Shown piece by piece: positions 9,126-17,513 of a stretch of 64,000 nucleotides of DNA (within the stretch, counting starts at the first letter, position 1; each line of letters starts with the position of its first letter). The stretch comes from Lacihabitans sp. LS3-19 (GTDB lineage Bacteria > Bacteroidota > Bacteroidia > Cytophagales > Spirosomataceae). The stretch lies in NCBI RefSeq assembly GCF_024343575.1, contig NZ_RJUA01000014.1, positions 1-64,000 on the forward strand, given 5' to 3'. The notes under the pieces were generated by a model, which worked only from the letters and a program-made list of their open reading frames with translations, was not told the DNA's origin and did no database searches. Position numbers and translations under genes: made by a program.

Positions 9126-9139
9126 TATTTAAAGTTTAA

Positions 9140-9174
9140 AATTAATATTGTCTCATATTGAGACAATATTAATT
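9140..9174. promoter_or_regulatory. Perfect 15-bp inverted repeat, likely operator
   Basis: AATTAATATTGTCTC, spacer ATATT, GAGACAATATTAATT. The two 15-bp arms are perfectly complementary. It lies 15 bp upstream of the carboxylesterase ATG and just upstream of the promoter box of the divergent Nudix-type regulator. Length, symmetry and placement fit a homodimer operator that controls both genes. Binding by the neighbouring regulator is inferred. Confidence 0.85.
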
Positions 9175-9196
9175 AGTTTTATAAATAAATCCTATT

Positions 9197-9204
9197 TATT
9201 TTTG
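9197..9204 (+). promoter_or_regulatory. Bacteroidota -7 box (TAnnTTTG) of the Nudix regulator gene
   Basis: TATTTTTG matches the TAnnTTTG consensus exactly. Transcription starting about 7 nt later would give a leader of roughly a dozen bases before the TTG at 9223, which supports that unusual start codon. The palindrome at 9140-9174 overlaps where the -33 element would lie. Confidence 0.6.
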
Positions 9205-9222
9205 AAAAAATAAGTAATAGAC

Positions 9223-9915
9223 TTGCCTCAAAATTCTTATCTAAAACATATTGCCTACGACTCCGTTGTATTTGGTTTTTCGGGTGAAAAACTAAAGATA
9301 TTGCTAATGAAATACCACAATACGGGCTTTTATGCTTTGCCTGGAGGTTTTGTTGGTGTTTCAGAAAACCTCAACGATGCAGTAAGGAGAGGATTAAAAG
9401 AGCGAACAGGTCTTGATAATATCTACTTAGAGCAATTTTATACTTTTGGAAACTTGGAGAGATATAAGCCAGAGGTGATGCAAACCATTTTGGAAGCTAA
9501 CGGAGGACTTGGAAATGGGCTTGAATGGCTTTTAGATAGATTTATTTCTGTAGCCTATTTTGCTTTGATAAATTATAAAGACGTTATTCCACAGCCAGAT
9601 GCCTTATCCGACTCCTGTGACTGGTATGATTTAGACACGCTTCCAACTTTGATTTTAGATCATGCTGAAATTGTGAAAAAAGCCTTAGAAACACTGAGAT
9701 TTAACCTCGACAGGAAATTGGTTACGACCAATCTTTTGCCTACCTATTTTACAATGAAAGACCTCCAAAATGTATACGAAGCGATTCTTGGAGAAAAACT
9801 TCATAGAGGTACTTTTCAAAGAAAAATGTTGGGACTTGGTGTACTCAAACGCCACGAAAAACAATATACCGGTGCTGCCAATAAAGCTCCGTTTTTATAT
9901 AGTTTTGAAGATTAA
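9223..9915 (+). CDS. Nudix-derived transcriptional regulator (NrtR/AraR-like)
   Basis: The 230-residue protein has an N-terminal Nudix fold (about 10-140) and a C-terminal winged helix (about 150-225, with a FTMKDLQNVYEAILGEKLHRG helix-turn-helix). The Nudix box starts correctly (G42-x5-E48) but the catalytic REUxEE core reads RGLKER, so two metal-binding glutamates are lost and hydrolysis is unlikely. This is how NrtR and AraR-type regulators are built: the Nudix domain senses a ligand. TTG is the only upstream start that keeps the whole Nudix fold. The adjacent palindrome suggests control of itself and of the divergent carboxylesterase; the ligand is unknown. Confidence 0.88.
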   Translation: MPQNSYLKHIAYDSVVFGFSGEKLKILLMKYHNTGFYALPGGFVGVSENLNDAVRRGLKERTGLDNIYLEQFYTFGNLERYKPEVMQTILEANGGLGNGLEWLLDRFISVAYFALINYKDVIPQPDALSDSCDWYDLDTLPTLILDHAEIVKKALETLRFNLDRKLVTTNLLPTYFTMKDLQNVYEAILGEKLHRGTFQRKMLGLGVLKRHEKQYTGAANKAPFLYSFED

Positions 9916-11090
9916 ATTTTTATGAAAATTTTCTTTCTAAACATCCAAAGCAATGCCAACCATTCTATGAAAAGAACCAATCCACCATTTACCAAATGCT
10001 CATATTGCTCTCCAAATATTTTGGCGAAATTATGCCCTAAATGAATTGGTAAATTGTCAGCAATAAAATAGACCAAAGTGTGAGCGATTACATAAGCGGC
10101 GATTGAATTGATACCAATAATTCTTAAAAACTCAAACCATTTCCCGTTGTTTTTTATTTCTACCAAAAAATAGAAAATCGATAACAAAATAAAACACCAG
10201 CCACCACTGAAAAGCACCCATGTGGGTGTCCAGATTCGTTTTACGTTGGGACAAATACCCGTGATATTTAGAATAAAACCAATAGCTACTAATGCTATAC
10301 CATACATCAAAAAGGTTTTTAGTTTTTCTTGATTGGTTTTGGCAGATTTTAGGATATTTCCTGCAAAAAGTCCCAAAATCATAGTGCCAAGGGTGGGAAT
10401 AAAACTCAAAGTTGCATATCCACCGCCATTAAAAAGAAAGGGTTTTTCTCTTGGAAAAAGATTTAGAAACCAGGTGTCAAAAGCCCATGCAAGGTTTGTG
10501 TTTTTGTTCCAGTGAGAAGAAATACCTGACAACCAATGTGGCCAATCTGGAGAAACTCCTACGGAATTAAGGTCAAAATTTGCCTCGGGAAGTGGAAAAA
10601 GTACAAAAGCCAGCCAATAGCCAAAAAGAATAATACCTAAAGAAATCATCTGCATTTTGGGCTTTAAAAAGCCAATAACGAACAAAAATGTATAACCCAA
10701 TCCGATTTGAGAAAGTGTATCTTCAAAGGTCCAATAAGTCATTTGTCTATCTATTGATCTAAGAAAAACACCGAGCAAAACCAAAATAAGCGATCGCTTG
10801 ATGGTATGCATTAAAAGAGATTTGAAATTTGCTCCTTTTGAGAGCCTCGCCGCGATAGAGTAGGGGAGAGCCACGCCAACTAAAAATGTAAATGAAGGCT
10901 GAATCATGTCGTGGAGAGAGCAGCCAATCCATTCTACATGCGATTGGTTAAACGCTAAAAACTTCCAAAAACCGCTTTCGGGAATAGCCTTTGATACTTT
11001 TGAAAACTCAAGTACCTCAGCCATCATCAAAAACATTACAAATCCTCTATAAATATCTACTGCATGGTTTCTTTTTACTGTATTTTCCAT
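9912..11090 (-). CDS. DUF5009 / heparan-alpha-glucosaminide acetyltransferase-like membrane protein
   Basis: This polytopic protein (about ten membrane segments) starts with the motif NHAVDIYRGFVMFLMM and has HDMIQPSFTFLVGVALP, as in the DUF5009 / COG4299 acyltransferase family related to lysosomal heparan acetyltransferase. Such proteins move acyl groups across the membrane onto sugars. The frame extends to a TTG at 11114, but the ATG at 11090 is the better start. Its 3' end overlaps that of the convergent Nudix regulator gene by 4 bp. The acceptor sugar is unknown. Confidence 0.85.
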   Translation of the reverse strand: MENTVKRNHAVDIYRGFVMFLMMAEVLEFSKVSKAIPESGFWKFLAFNQSHVEWIGCSLHDMIQPSFTFLVGVALPYSIAARLSKGANFKSLLMHTIKRSLILVLLGVFLRSIDRQMTYWTFEDTLSQIGLGYTFLFVIGFLKPKMQMISLGIILFGYWLAFVLFPLPEANFDLNSVGVSPDWPHWLSGISSHWNKNTNLAWAFDTWFLNLFPREKPFLFNGGGYATLSFIPTLGTMILGLFAGNILKSAKTNQEKLKTFLMYGIALVAIGFILNITGICPNVKRIWTPTWVLFSGGWCFILLSIFYFLVEIKNNGKWFEFLRIIGINSIAAYVIAHTLVYFIADNLPIHLGHNFAKIFGEQYEHLVNGGLVLFIEWLALLWMFRKKIFIKI

Positions 11091-11882
11091 TTTGTTATAG
11101 GGTTGAATAGGCAAATATATGAAATAGAAATAGCTTAATTATCAGGAATATTAAAGTTCTTTCTTAACAATATTGCTAAGTTTTTGCAAGTTTGAATGTT
11201 TAAGTTGGTCATGTTTTCATTTAGGTCTTTTATATGATCAATAAGTTCTTTTGCTAAAATATTCCTTTTTTTATCATTTTTCCTTTTATACAATTCGACG
11301 TATCTATACTTGATTGTTCTAATTGCATAACCCATTTTTTCAGGACTCTTACCGTTTTTTGGAAATCTACCTAATAGAAATTGGCTATATGCCGCTTCTT
11401 TTGTATTCTTTTCAAAGTCTATTAGAATTGGAACAAAACTTTTTGCTTTTAATTGGCTTGGGATTTTTAGTTTAGCTTAATCACAAAGAGATGAGAATAT
11501 GTCAACTAATTCAACAATTGATTTTGTTGATTTTCCTTTAGAGTTTACGCCTGCACCACTAATTATCTGTGGAAGATTGGTGTCTATTTCTTCGCACATG
11601 AGTTGTGTTCTCCGAGTTTATACCCATGGCCTCCCCAAAGTACAAGTATTGTATTTTTTGATAAACCTAAACGGTCTGATTCGTCAAGTAATCTCCCAAT
11701 TTGTGCATCTATGTAGGATATGCATGCATAGTTGCCATGAATTAACTCTAGTTGTTTATCCTTGGAATGGGGCCTGTCTCTAGGCAATGGTAAATTTCTG
11801 AAGTCATCATAACGTCTAAATTCTTGGTCGCCATGGTCAGCAAATTCAGGACTGTTTTTTTGGGTAAATTTATTTTCTGCAG

Positions 11883-11889
11883 TTTTTAA
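11883..11889. repeat. Target-site duplication, left (TTTTTAA)
   Basis: TTTTTAA lies directly outside the left terminal repeat of the mobile unit; the same 7 bases follow its right end at 13572-13578. Removing the unit plus one copy restores the sulfatase reading frame. Confidence 0.85.
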
Positions 11890-12134
11890 CTAAAGTTTCG
11901 AAGAAAAGTTAAACTATTGGTTATCAATGTAATATAAACTATATTTTTTAATATAATCTTTGATTATCGATTAAATAGATTTTATCAAAAAACTAAAAAA
12001 TATATTGACATATTCAAAGATTCAAAAACCTTATCCAGAATTTTGGCGGTCTAGACGAGGCTTTTGAGGCCTTTTTCAGGCAACCAGTGTTGTAAAAATC
12101 TCAAAATAACTTTTATTTTACCCCGAAACTTTAG
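11890..12134 (+). repeat. MITE-like terminal repeat, copy 1 (245 bp)
   Basis: It starts CTAAAGTTTCG and ends CGAAACTTTAG, a perfect 11-bp terminal inverted repeat. The interior matches copy 2 (13371-13571) in the same orientation, including TCTAGACGAGGCTTTTGAGG, with about 45 extra bases near the left end. No coding sequence is seen. Confidence 0.88.
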
Positions 12135-12162
12135 ATGGTATAAAATATGAATAACATATGGT

Positions 12163-13104
12163 TCAGTTTCCGATAGCTACACAATTCCAAGTAATATTAT
12201 AATTGACAGAGCTTGCACTATGATTTATTAGCCTTGCTTTACATGAAGTCGTATTGCAGCCATATAATACCAATTCAACCATATAAAGTTGTCCAACAGT
12301 ACCCCCAGTTGCATCAATATCACCTACAAATACCCGAGGCGTACTTGTGAAACCTGCCGGTAAGCCAATAGACCCTTCCGCAGATATTGCATGAGCACCT
12401 AGAATTGCTCCAAACGTTGCGGTAGTAAAAGGAATAATTTTCAGATTGGTTTCAGAACTGGGATTGTAAGCAACTCCTTTTCCATTATTCACTGTTAAAG
12501 CACCTAAAGTACTTACGGCACCGTCTAGAATTGTTGTGCCATCCACATGCAAATTATTATTAAATTCTACATCGCCATTTACAGTAAGAGCCTTACCAGC
12601 TTGCGGGCCTGTACTTAACCCTACGCCTAATGCTTCTATCCCAGCGGTACCATTTACATCTAAATTATAATCTGGGAAATTATCATTAATAGCAAGCCTA
12701 TTGGCAAATCTTACATTCCCGTTTACTGTAAGAGGAAAGTCGGGGTCTGTAGTTCCAATGCCAACATTACCTGTTGAATATGAAATTTTAGTTCCGTTTA
12801 CGTTCCATTGGTTTCCAAAAAGACCAGCTTGCCAAGCTGTACCGTCATAAAACTTAAAAGTATGACCCGTAGTATTGTAATACAAAAGGCCTTCAATGGG
12901 ACTAGCAACATCTGAGCTTAGCCTTGGAAGTAAAACCCCCTTAGTACTGCTTCTAACATCAAATATTGAAGAAGAATAAGGTATATCCGTTCCACCAACA
13001 TTCGAAATAACCGTACCATTTGGAGAATCTATAGTTTTTGTGTTTTGGGCAATTAAGGCGTAATTGGTACTAAAAAAACCAACGAGAAGTAATATTTTTT
13101 TCAT
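12163..13104 (-). CDS. Secreted repetitive surface protein (passenger gene)
   Basis: The 313-residue protein has a signal peptide (about 1-19) and short degenerate repeats with GNVGIGTTDPDFPLTVNGNV-like segments at about 110-200 (VNGNV, VNGTAG, VNGDV, VDGTT), a pattern shared by tail-fibre-like and cell-surface proteins of Bacteroidota. The C-terminal 100 residues look like a compact beta domain with cysteine pairs (YGCNTTSCKA). No type IX sorting tail is obvious. The gene fills the mobile unit between its two terminal repeats. Role unknown; adhesion or surface display is a guess. Confidence 0.75.
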   Translation of the reverse strand: MKKILLLVGFFSTNYALIAQNTKTIDSPNGTVISNVGGTDIPYSSSIFDVRSSTKGVLLPRLSSDVASPIEGLLYYNTTGHTFKFYDGTAWQAGLFGNQWNVNGTKISYSTGNVGIGTTDPDFPLTVNGNVRFANRLAINDNFPDYNLDVNGTAGIEALGVGLSTGPQAGKALTVNGDVEFNNNLHVDGTTILDGAVSTLGALTVNNGKGVAYNPSSETNLKIIPFTTATFGAILGAHAISAEGSIGLPAGFTSTPRVFVGDIDATGGTVGQLYMVELVLYGCNTTSCKARLINHSASSVNYNITWNCVAIGN

Positions 13105-13370
13105 CCTTACAAAAATGTTTTATTTGTTAAATTTCAGAATGTTACTGGCTTGCCAAAAGATGTGAAATTTTCATGTTCAATATATAACCTCAGAAAATCT
13201 CGACCAATATCTTAAAACCCATGCGAAACTGGTCGTAGCCCTACCCATCGCTCTGTTTGTGTGCTAATTTTATTCGCTCATGGACATTTAATAATTTTCT
13301 TTTTTAAATGTAAACTATTAAAATAAAAAAAGCTATTGGATTTTATTTTACGGAGGAGGGCAATTAGTAA

Positions 13371-13571
13371 CTAAAGTTTCGGAGAAAAGTTAAACTATTG
13401 ATTATGAATTAATTAGATTTTATCAAAAAACTAAAAAATATATTGCATATTCAATGATTCAAAAATCTTATCCAGTATTTTGTCAGTCTAGACGAGGCTT
13501 TTGAGGCCTTATTCAGGCAACCAGTGCTGTAAAAACCTCAAAATAGCTTTTATTTTACGCTGAAACTTTAA
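13371..13571 (+). repeat. MITE-like terminal repeat, copy 2 (about 200 bp)
   Basis: It starts CTAAAGTTTCG and ends TGAAACTTTAA, so its right inverted end has two changes relative to copy 1. It is a direct copy of 11890-12134 lacking an AT-rich segment of about 45 bp. The 266 bases between the passenger gene and this repeat hold no other recognisable gene. Confidence 0.88.
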
Positions 13572-13578
13572 TTTTTAA
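13572..13578. repeat. Target-site duplication, right (TTTTTAA)
   Basis: Second copy of the 7-bp sequence found at 11883-11889, directly outside the right terminal repeat of the mobile unit. Confidence 0.85.
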
Positions 13579-14347
13579 TTTATTTCTTTCGTATGGATCC
13601 CAGTATTTTTTAGGTGCATTGATAGGTAAATGAGGCTTATAAAAACCAACGAAAAGGAAAGAAGGTTCTTTAGACTTTTTCAATTTCTATAGTTGTTTTA
13701 TGGCTTCAGATGTTTGAGCTTCATCAAAATAGGAGTAGTCACCTACATTTTCGTTTTCAGTTGCATTAGCTTTGATATACCAAATACCATATTTATCTAT
13801 TCTAGAAATGTTGTTTTCTGCTAAAAATTTAAGTTTTTTTTCTTCTATAATTTTTAAATTTTCTGAACCTGCATAGATAGCATCTGGGTCAAATTGATAG
13901 CCTTCAATATGGATATCTTTAGTCCAAGAGAGAGAGTCGGGGGAAATGTTTTGAAAAGTTTTGCCTAATCCGATTGTTGTATAGCTATTTTGTTTAAAAT
14001 ATTGTGGTATTGTCATCAAATCACGGTTAGTTTTTCACATATCAGTCTGTAAATCCCAGACTTTTAAGTTATCAGATCTAAGACCAGTAAGTAGACTTGC
14101 CCTTGACAGATTACAAACTGCTTGTTGGCAATAGGCTCTTTCAAATACGACGCCGTTTTGGGCCAAGCGACTAAGATTCGAACTTATAATATCAGGGTTT
14201 TTATATGCTGCAAAATCAGGTCTTAAATCATCCACAGGGATAAAAAGAACGTTTATTGGTTGATTTTTTTTTTTCATTTTCGAAATTAAAAGCAGTCGAT
14301 AATTAGAAGAACAAAATGGCTATTGTTTTATTCATATTTTGAATTTT

Positions 14348-15250
14348 TTAAAGATTGATAACTTGACCACTTTTTGAAATTTTAAAACCTGATTTTAGAG
14401 TATATATGGTCTCTTTTGATTTAATATTCAAAAGTGGATTGGTGTGGTTGAGATGAATAAAATGCACTTTTTCTTTTTCATTTTGTGGCAAATCCGCTAA
14501 CAATCCCATCGTTTCAGTTACGAATGGATGTGGCACTTCACTCATAGGTCTGGCTATTTCTCCATCTTTATAAAAAGTGCCATCTAGTAGAAGAAAATCG
14601 TTTTCTTTCACCAATTCTTTTAGATCTTTATTCCATTTTTGCCATTTGTCAATGTCTGGTATAAATATCAGGCTTTTTGTATTCGTAATTATTTTATAAC
14701 CAACGGTTTCTGAGAATTCATCGCGATGTGGTACTTTGAAAGGCATCACTGTAATTCGTGAATTTAAAACCATTTCTTTGCCGTCTTCAAGGTTTTCTAA
14801 GCTTATATTTTGCAAACTTACCAATTGGCTCCAAGGGTTATTGGTTTCTAAAAAAACCTTCATTTTGGGCATAGCGTACACTTTGGTTTCTGTAGCACCC
14901 ATCACTTCTCTGCCCAAATTCATAAGACCCGTGTAATGTCCAATGTGGGCATGGGTGAGGAAAATCCCGTCTAGAGATTTATTGTTTTCGGTTGTTTTAT
15001 TGAGCAGATATAATTGTTCCGAAAAGTCAGGCGTAGCATCGAATAACCATTTTTCATTGCTTATTGGGTCAACTAAAGCAATGCACGAAACCCCAATATG
15101 TTTCTCAGGTTTAACCCAAATGTTTTTGCAGCATTCTTTCATGCAAGCAGCCTGAGGGAATCCACCGTCTTGTGCAGTTCCAAGTATGATTACGTAAGGA
15201 TTTTGGGCATAAACTTGTATGGTTAAAAAAATAAAGAGTAAAATTTTCAT
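14348..15250 (-). CDS. Secreted PqqB-like metallo-beta-lactamase-fold hydrolase
   Basis: The 300-residue protein has a short Sec signal (about 1-15), then an MBL fold. THAHIGHYTGL gives metal ligands His100, His102 and His105. A cysteine cluster AACMKECC at residues 34-41, after GTAQDGGFPQ, resembles the CxCxxC region of the PqqB family. PqqB itself works in PQQ synthesis in the cytosol; this exported version is not accompanied by pqq genes and probably has a different substrate. The gene lies 70 bp upstream of, and codirectional with, the broken sulfatase. Confidence 0.82.
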   Translation of the reverse strand: MKILLFIFLTIQVYAQNPYVIILGTAQDGGFPQAACMKECCKNIWVKPEKHIGVSCIALVDPISNEKWLFDATPDFSEQLYLLNKTTENNKSLDGIFLTHAHIGHYTGLMNLGREVMGATETKVYAMPKMKVFLETNNPWSQLVSLQNISLENLEDGKEMVLNSRITVMPFKVPHRDEFSETVGYKIITNTKSLIFIPDIDKWQKWNKDLKELVKENDFLLLDGTFYKDGEIARPMSEVPHPFVTETMGLLADLPQNEKEKVHFIHLNHTNPLLNIKSKETIYTLKSGFKISKSGQVINL

Positions 15251-15371
15251 TTTATGTTTAGCAATAGTTTTGAAAATGAAATTTAAGATTTTTTATCCAA
15301 AATTCTCAATTGTAATTTATATTAGTATTTTGCAAAAAGAAAATTAAACTGAATTTAAAACTAAGCAAGAA

Positions 15372-16094
15372 TTGACGATCAATGAAATATTAAATTCAAC
15401 TGAACACCGAAATTGGGTGAAGCCTAAAGAAAGTTGGAGGTTTTATCAAGAATGGAATGAAGCTGTCTTTTTCCATTGGAAAGTTGAAGTAGATATTTTA
15501 CAGAAATATATTCCTAATGGCTTGGAAATAGACCTTTTTGAAGGTCAGGCCTGGGTTTCACTGGTTGTGTTTAAAATGGAAAAGATTCGACCGAAAGGTT
15601 TTCCTGCTTTTTCGCCAATATCAAACTTTGACGAGATAAATATTCGAACTTATGTGAAATCAGGAAATAAAACAGGCGTTTATTTTTTAAGTATAGAGGC
15701 GAGTTCTAGGATATCATGTTTTATAGCAAGAAAAATATCAGAATTACCCTATCGGTTTTCTAATATTAAAAGGAGTTTTGGTAAAATCCATTCAGTAAAT
15801 AATACCTTTGAGGAGAGTCTTAAAATTGAATATCAACTAAGTGAAAATGTAAATGAAAAGAGTGATTTAGATAAGTGGCTAACTGAAAGATATGCACTTT
15901 TTCAAGACGCCGATTTAAAAATAAATTCTTTTGATATTCATCATTTAGAATGGCCGCTCAAAGCTATAGAAGTTTCTTATTTTAAGTTAAATTATAATAG
16001 ATTTGAAAATTTAATTGGGAATACGCCGGATAAAATTCAGTATTCAAAAGGTGTTAAAGTATTGGCTTGGGGGAAGAAGCAATTGAATGTTTAG
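15372..16094 (+). CDS. YqjF-like DUF2071 protein
   Basis: The 240-residue protein carries the DUF2071 pattern: FYQEWNEAVFFHWKVEVDILQKYIP, LFEGQAWVSLVVFKME, INIRTYV and GVYFLSIEASS. An in-frame stop lies shortly upstream and no ATG precedes the conserved region, so TTG at 15372 is taken as the start. The family is related to acetoacetate decarboxylase-like folds; its function is not established. Confidence 0.85.
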   Translation: MTINEILNSTEHRNWVKPKESWRFYQEWNEAVFFHWKVEVDILQKYIPNGLEIDLFEGQAWVSLVVFKMEKIRPKGFPAFSPISNFDEINIRTYVKSGNKTGVYFLSIEASSRISCFIARKISELPYRFSNIKRSFGKIHSVNNTFEESLKIEYQLSENVNEKSDLDKWLTERYALFQDADLKINSFDIHHLEWPLKAIEVSYFKLNYNRFENLIGNTPDKIQYSKGVKVLAWGKKQLNV

Positions 16095-16156
16095 ATTAAA
16101 CTATTTCTAAACCAAAAAATATATTTAAATTATTAAAAAACAGATATTTGATAAAT

Positions 16157-17482
16157 ATGAGAACTATTTTGATTTCCTTCTTTGTACTTACGACTTCTTT
16201 GGTTTTTTCTCAAAAAATACTCTCTGAAAAAGAAAGAGCAGTAGTTATTGATGAAATACTCGAGGACAGAATGACCAATCTTTTGCCGAAATTGATGCGA
16301 AAAGCGGGCATAGATATGTGGGTGATTATCGGCAGAGAATACAATGAGGATCCTGTCATGAAAACTATGTTGCCAGCAGTTTGGCTTTCGGCTCGTCGTC
16401 GTACCATGATGGTTTTTATGGACAAAGGTGGTGACGAAGGTGTGGAAAGATTGGCCATAGCTCGCTATGATGTAGGACATCTGCTAAAAGGCGAATGGGA
16501 CCTCAACACCAATCCAGACCAATGGGATGCTTTGGTAAAGCTAATAAAAGAAAGAAATCCAAAAAAAATAGGCTTGAATTTTTCCAAATATTATGCACAT
16601 GCCGACGGATTGACTTTTACCGAACATGAAGAGTTTTTTAAGAAATTACCGCCTGAATTTCAAAAGAAAGTAGTTTCGGCTTCTGATCTGGCGGTAAACT
16701 GGCTTGAAACCCGCACCGAAAGAGAAATGGTAATCTATCAGCAGATTTGTAGAATTTCACATGAAATTATTGCGGAAGCGTTTTCTGATAAGGTCATACA
16801 ACCGGGTGTTACTACCACTGATGATGTGGTTTGGTGGATGCGTCAGAAAGTTACGGACTTGGGCTTGGAGACTTGGTTTCATCCAACGGTTGATGTACAA
16901 AGATATGATCCGGAAAATTTTGACCACTTACGTACTTTCTCTAAAAGACCTGAAAAACAGGTTATTATGCCTGGGGATTTATTGCATTGTGATTTTGGTA
17001 TTACCTATTTAAGGCTCAATACCGACCAGCAGCAGCATGCTTATATTTTAAAACCTGGTGAAGAAATTATACCTGATTATTTGGTAAAGGCATTTGCCCA
17101 AGGCAATAGAGTTCAAGATTATCTAACGGAGAACTTTAAGGCTGGAAAAACTGGAAATGAGATTTTGGCGGATGCTTTGGCCCAAACCAAAAAAGAAGGA
17201 ATAAACGGGACTATTTATACGCACCCGATTGGCAACCACGGGCACGCTGCGGGTCCAACTATAGGTATGTGGGATAATCAAGGGAAAACCATCGGGCCTG
17301 GTGATTATCCCTTGAATCCGAATACGGCATATTCTATTGAGCTGAATGCCGCTGTGCAAATACCCGAATGGAAAAAGACAGTTAGAATTATGTTAGAAGA
17401 AGACGGCTTTTTTGACGAAAACGGAGCTTTTAGATACATAGATGGAAGGCAGAAGGAGATTTACATGATTCCGAGAAAATAA
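16157..17482 (+). CDS. Secreted M24-family (Xaa-Pro aminopeptidase-like) protein
   Basis: The ATG at 16157 begins a signal peptide (MRTILISFFVLTTSLVFSQ); a TTG 9 bp upstream is less likely. The 441-residue product has a creatinase/prolidase N-domain and a pita-bread C-domain with the metal-binding residues: Asp in HCDFGITY, His in THPIGNHGHAAGP, and Glu in YSIELNAAV and MLEEDG. The first Asp is followed by RLNTDQQQH, where another Asp ligand is expected. It should cleave N-terminal dipeptides, or act on a related amide, in the periplasm. It lies 31 bp before an isomerase-like gene. A broken second copy of its C-terminus lies at 18568-18752. Confidence 0.9.
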   Translation: MRTILISFFVLTTSLVFSQKILSEKERAVVIDEILEDRMTNLLPKLMRKAGIDMWVIIGREYNEDPVMKTMLPAVWLSARRRTMMVFMDKGGDEGVERLAIARYDVGHLLKGEWDLNTNPDQWDALVKLIKERNPKKIGLNFSKYYAHADGLTFTEHEEFFKKLPPEFQKKVVSASDLAVNWLETRTEREMVIYQQICRISHEIIAEAFSDKVIQPGVTTTDDVVWWMRQKVTDLGLETWFHPTVDVQRYDPENFDHLRTFSKRPEKQVIMPGDLLHCDFGITYLRLNTDQQQHAYILKPGEEIIPDYLVKAFAQGNRVQDYLTENFKAGKTGNEILADALAQTKKEGINGTIYTHPIGNHGHAAGPTIGMWDNQGKTIGPGDYPLNPNTAYSIELNAAVQIPEWKKTVRIMLEEDGFFDENGAFRYIDGRQKEIYMIPRK

Positions 17483-17513
17483 TTCAGAATACAAATCAAA
17501 CAAAATTCAACCC

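Larger units (their letters stand above)
11890..13571. mobile_element. Composite non-autonomous mobile unit with MITE-like ends and a passenger gene
   Basis: A 1682-bp unit is bounded by two direct copies of a 200-245 bp sequence that itself has inverted ends (CTAAAGTTTCG / CGAAACTTTAG). It interrupts a sulfatase gene and is flanked on both outer sides by TTTTTAA. Neither copy has matching 7-bp flanks of its own, so the whole unit, not each end alone, appears to have inserted. Excision in silico gives the continuous frame ERNKLKTAENKFTQ. The only gene inside is a signal-peptide surface protein; no transposase is present, so a related transposase must have acted in trans. Confidence 0.85.
11135..14277 (-). 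pseudogene. Decayed iduronate-2-sulfatase-like sulfatase, interrupted by a mobile unit
   Basis: Read on the minus strand, the sulfatase begins at 14277 (NVLFIPVDDLRPD, then Cys55 in AVCNLSRASLLTG, where the CxPSR signature proline has become Leu). In-frame stops occur at 14035 and about 13687, followed by recognisable [19 protein letters not shown]. Coding is then broken by the element at 11890-13571 and resumes with NSPEFADHGDQEFRRY and YIDAQIGRLLDE. A frameshift with a small deletion lies near 11590, where the TNFE segment is lost, and there is another stop near 11478. The remnant C-terminus MGYAIRTIKYRYVELY ends at 11135. No signal peptide is seen. The gene cannot make a working sulfatase. 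Confidence 0.93.

Noticed and set aside
14348-15250. PqqB of pyrroloquinoline quinone synthesis
   Set aside because: It carries a signal peptide and no pqq genes are nearby, so only the fold-level label is kept.
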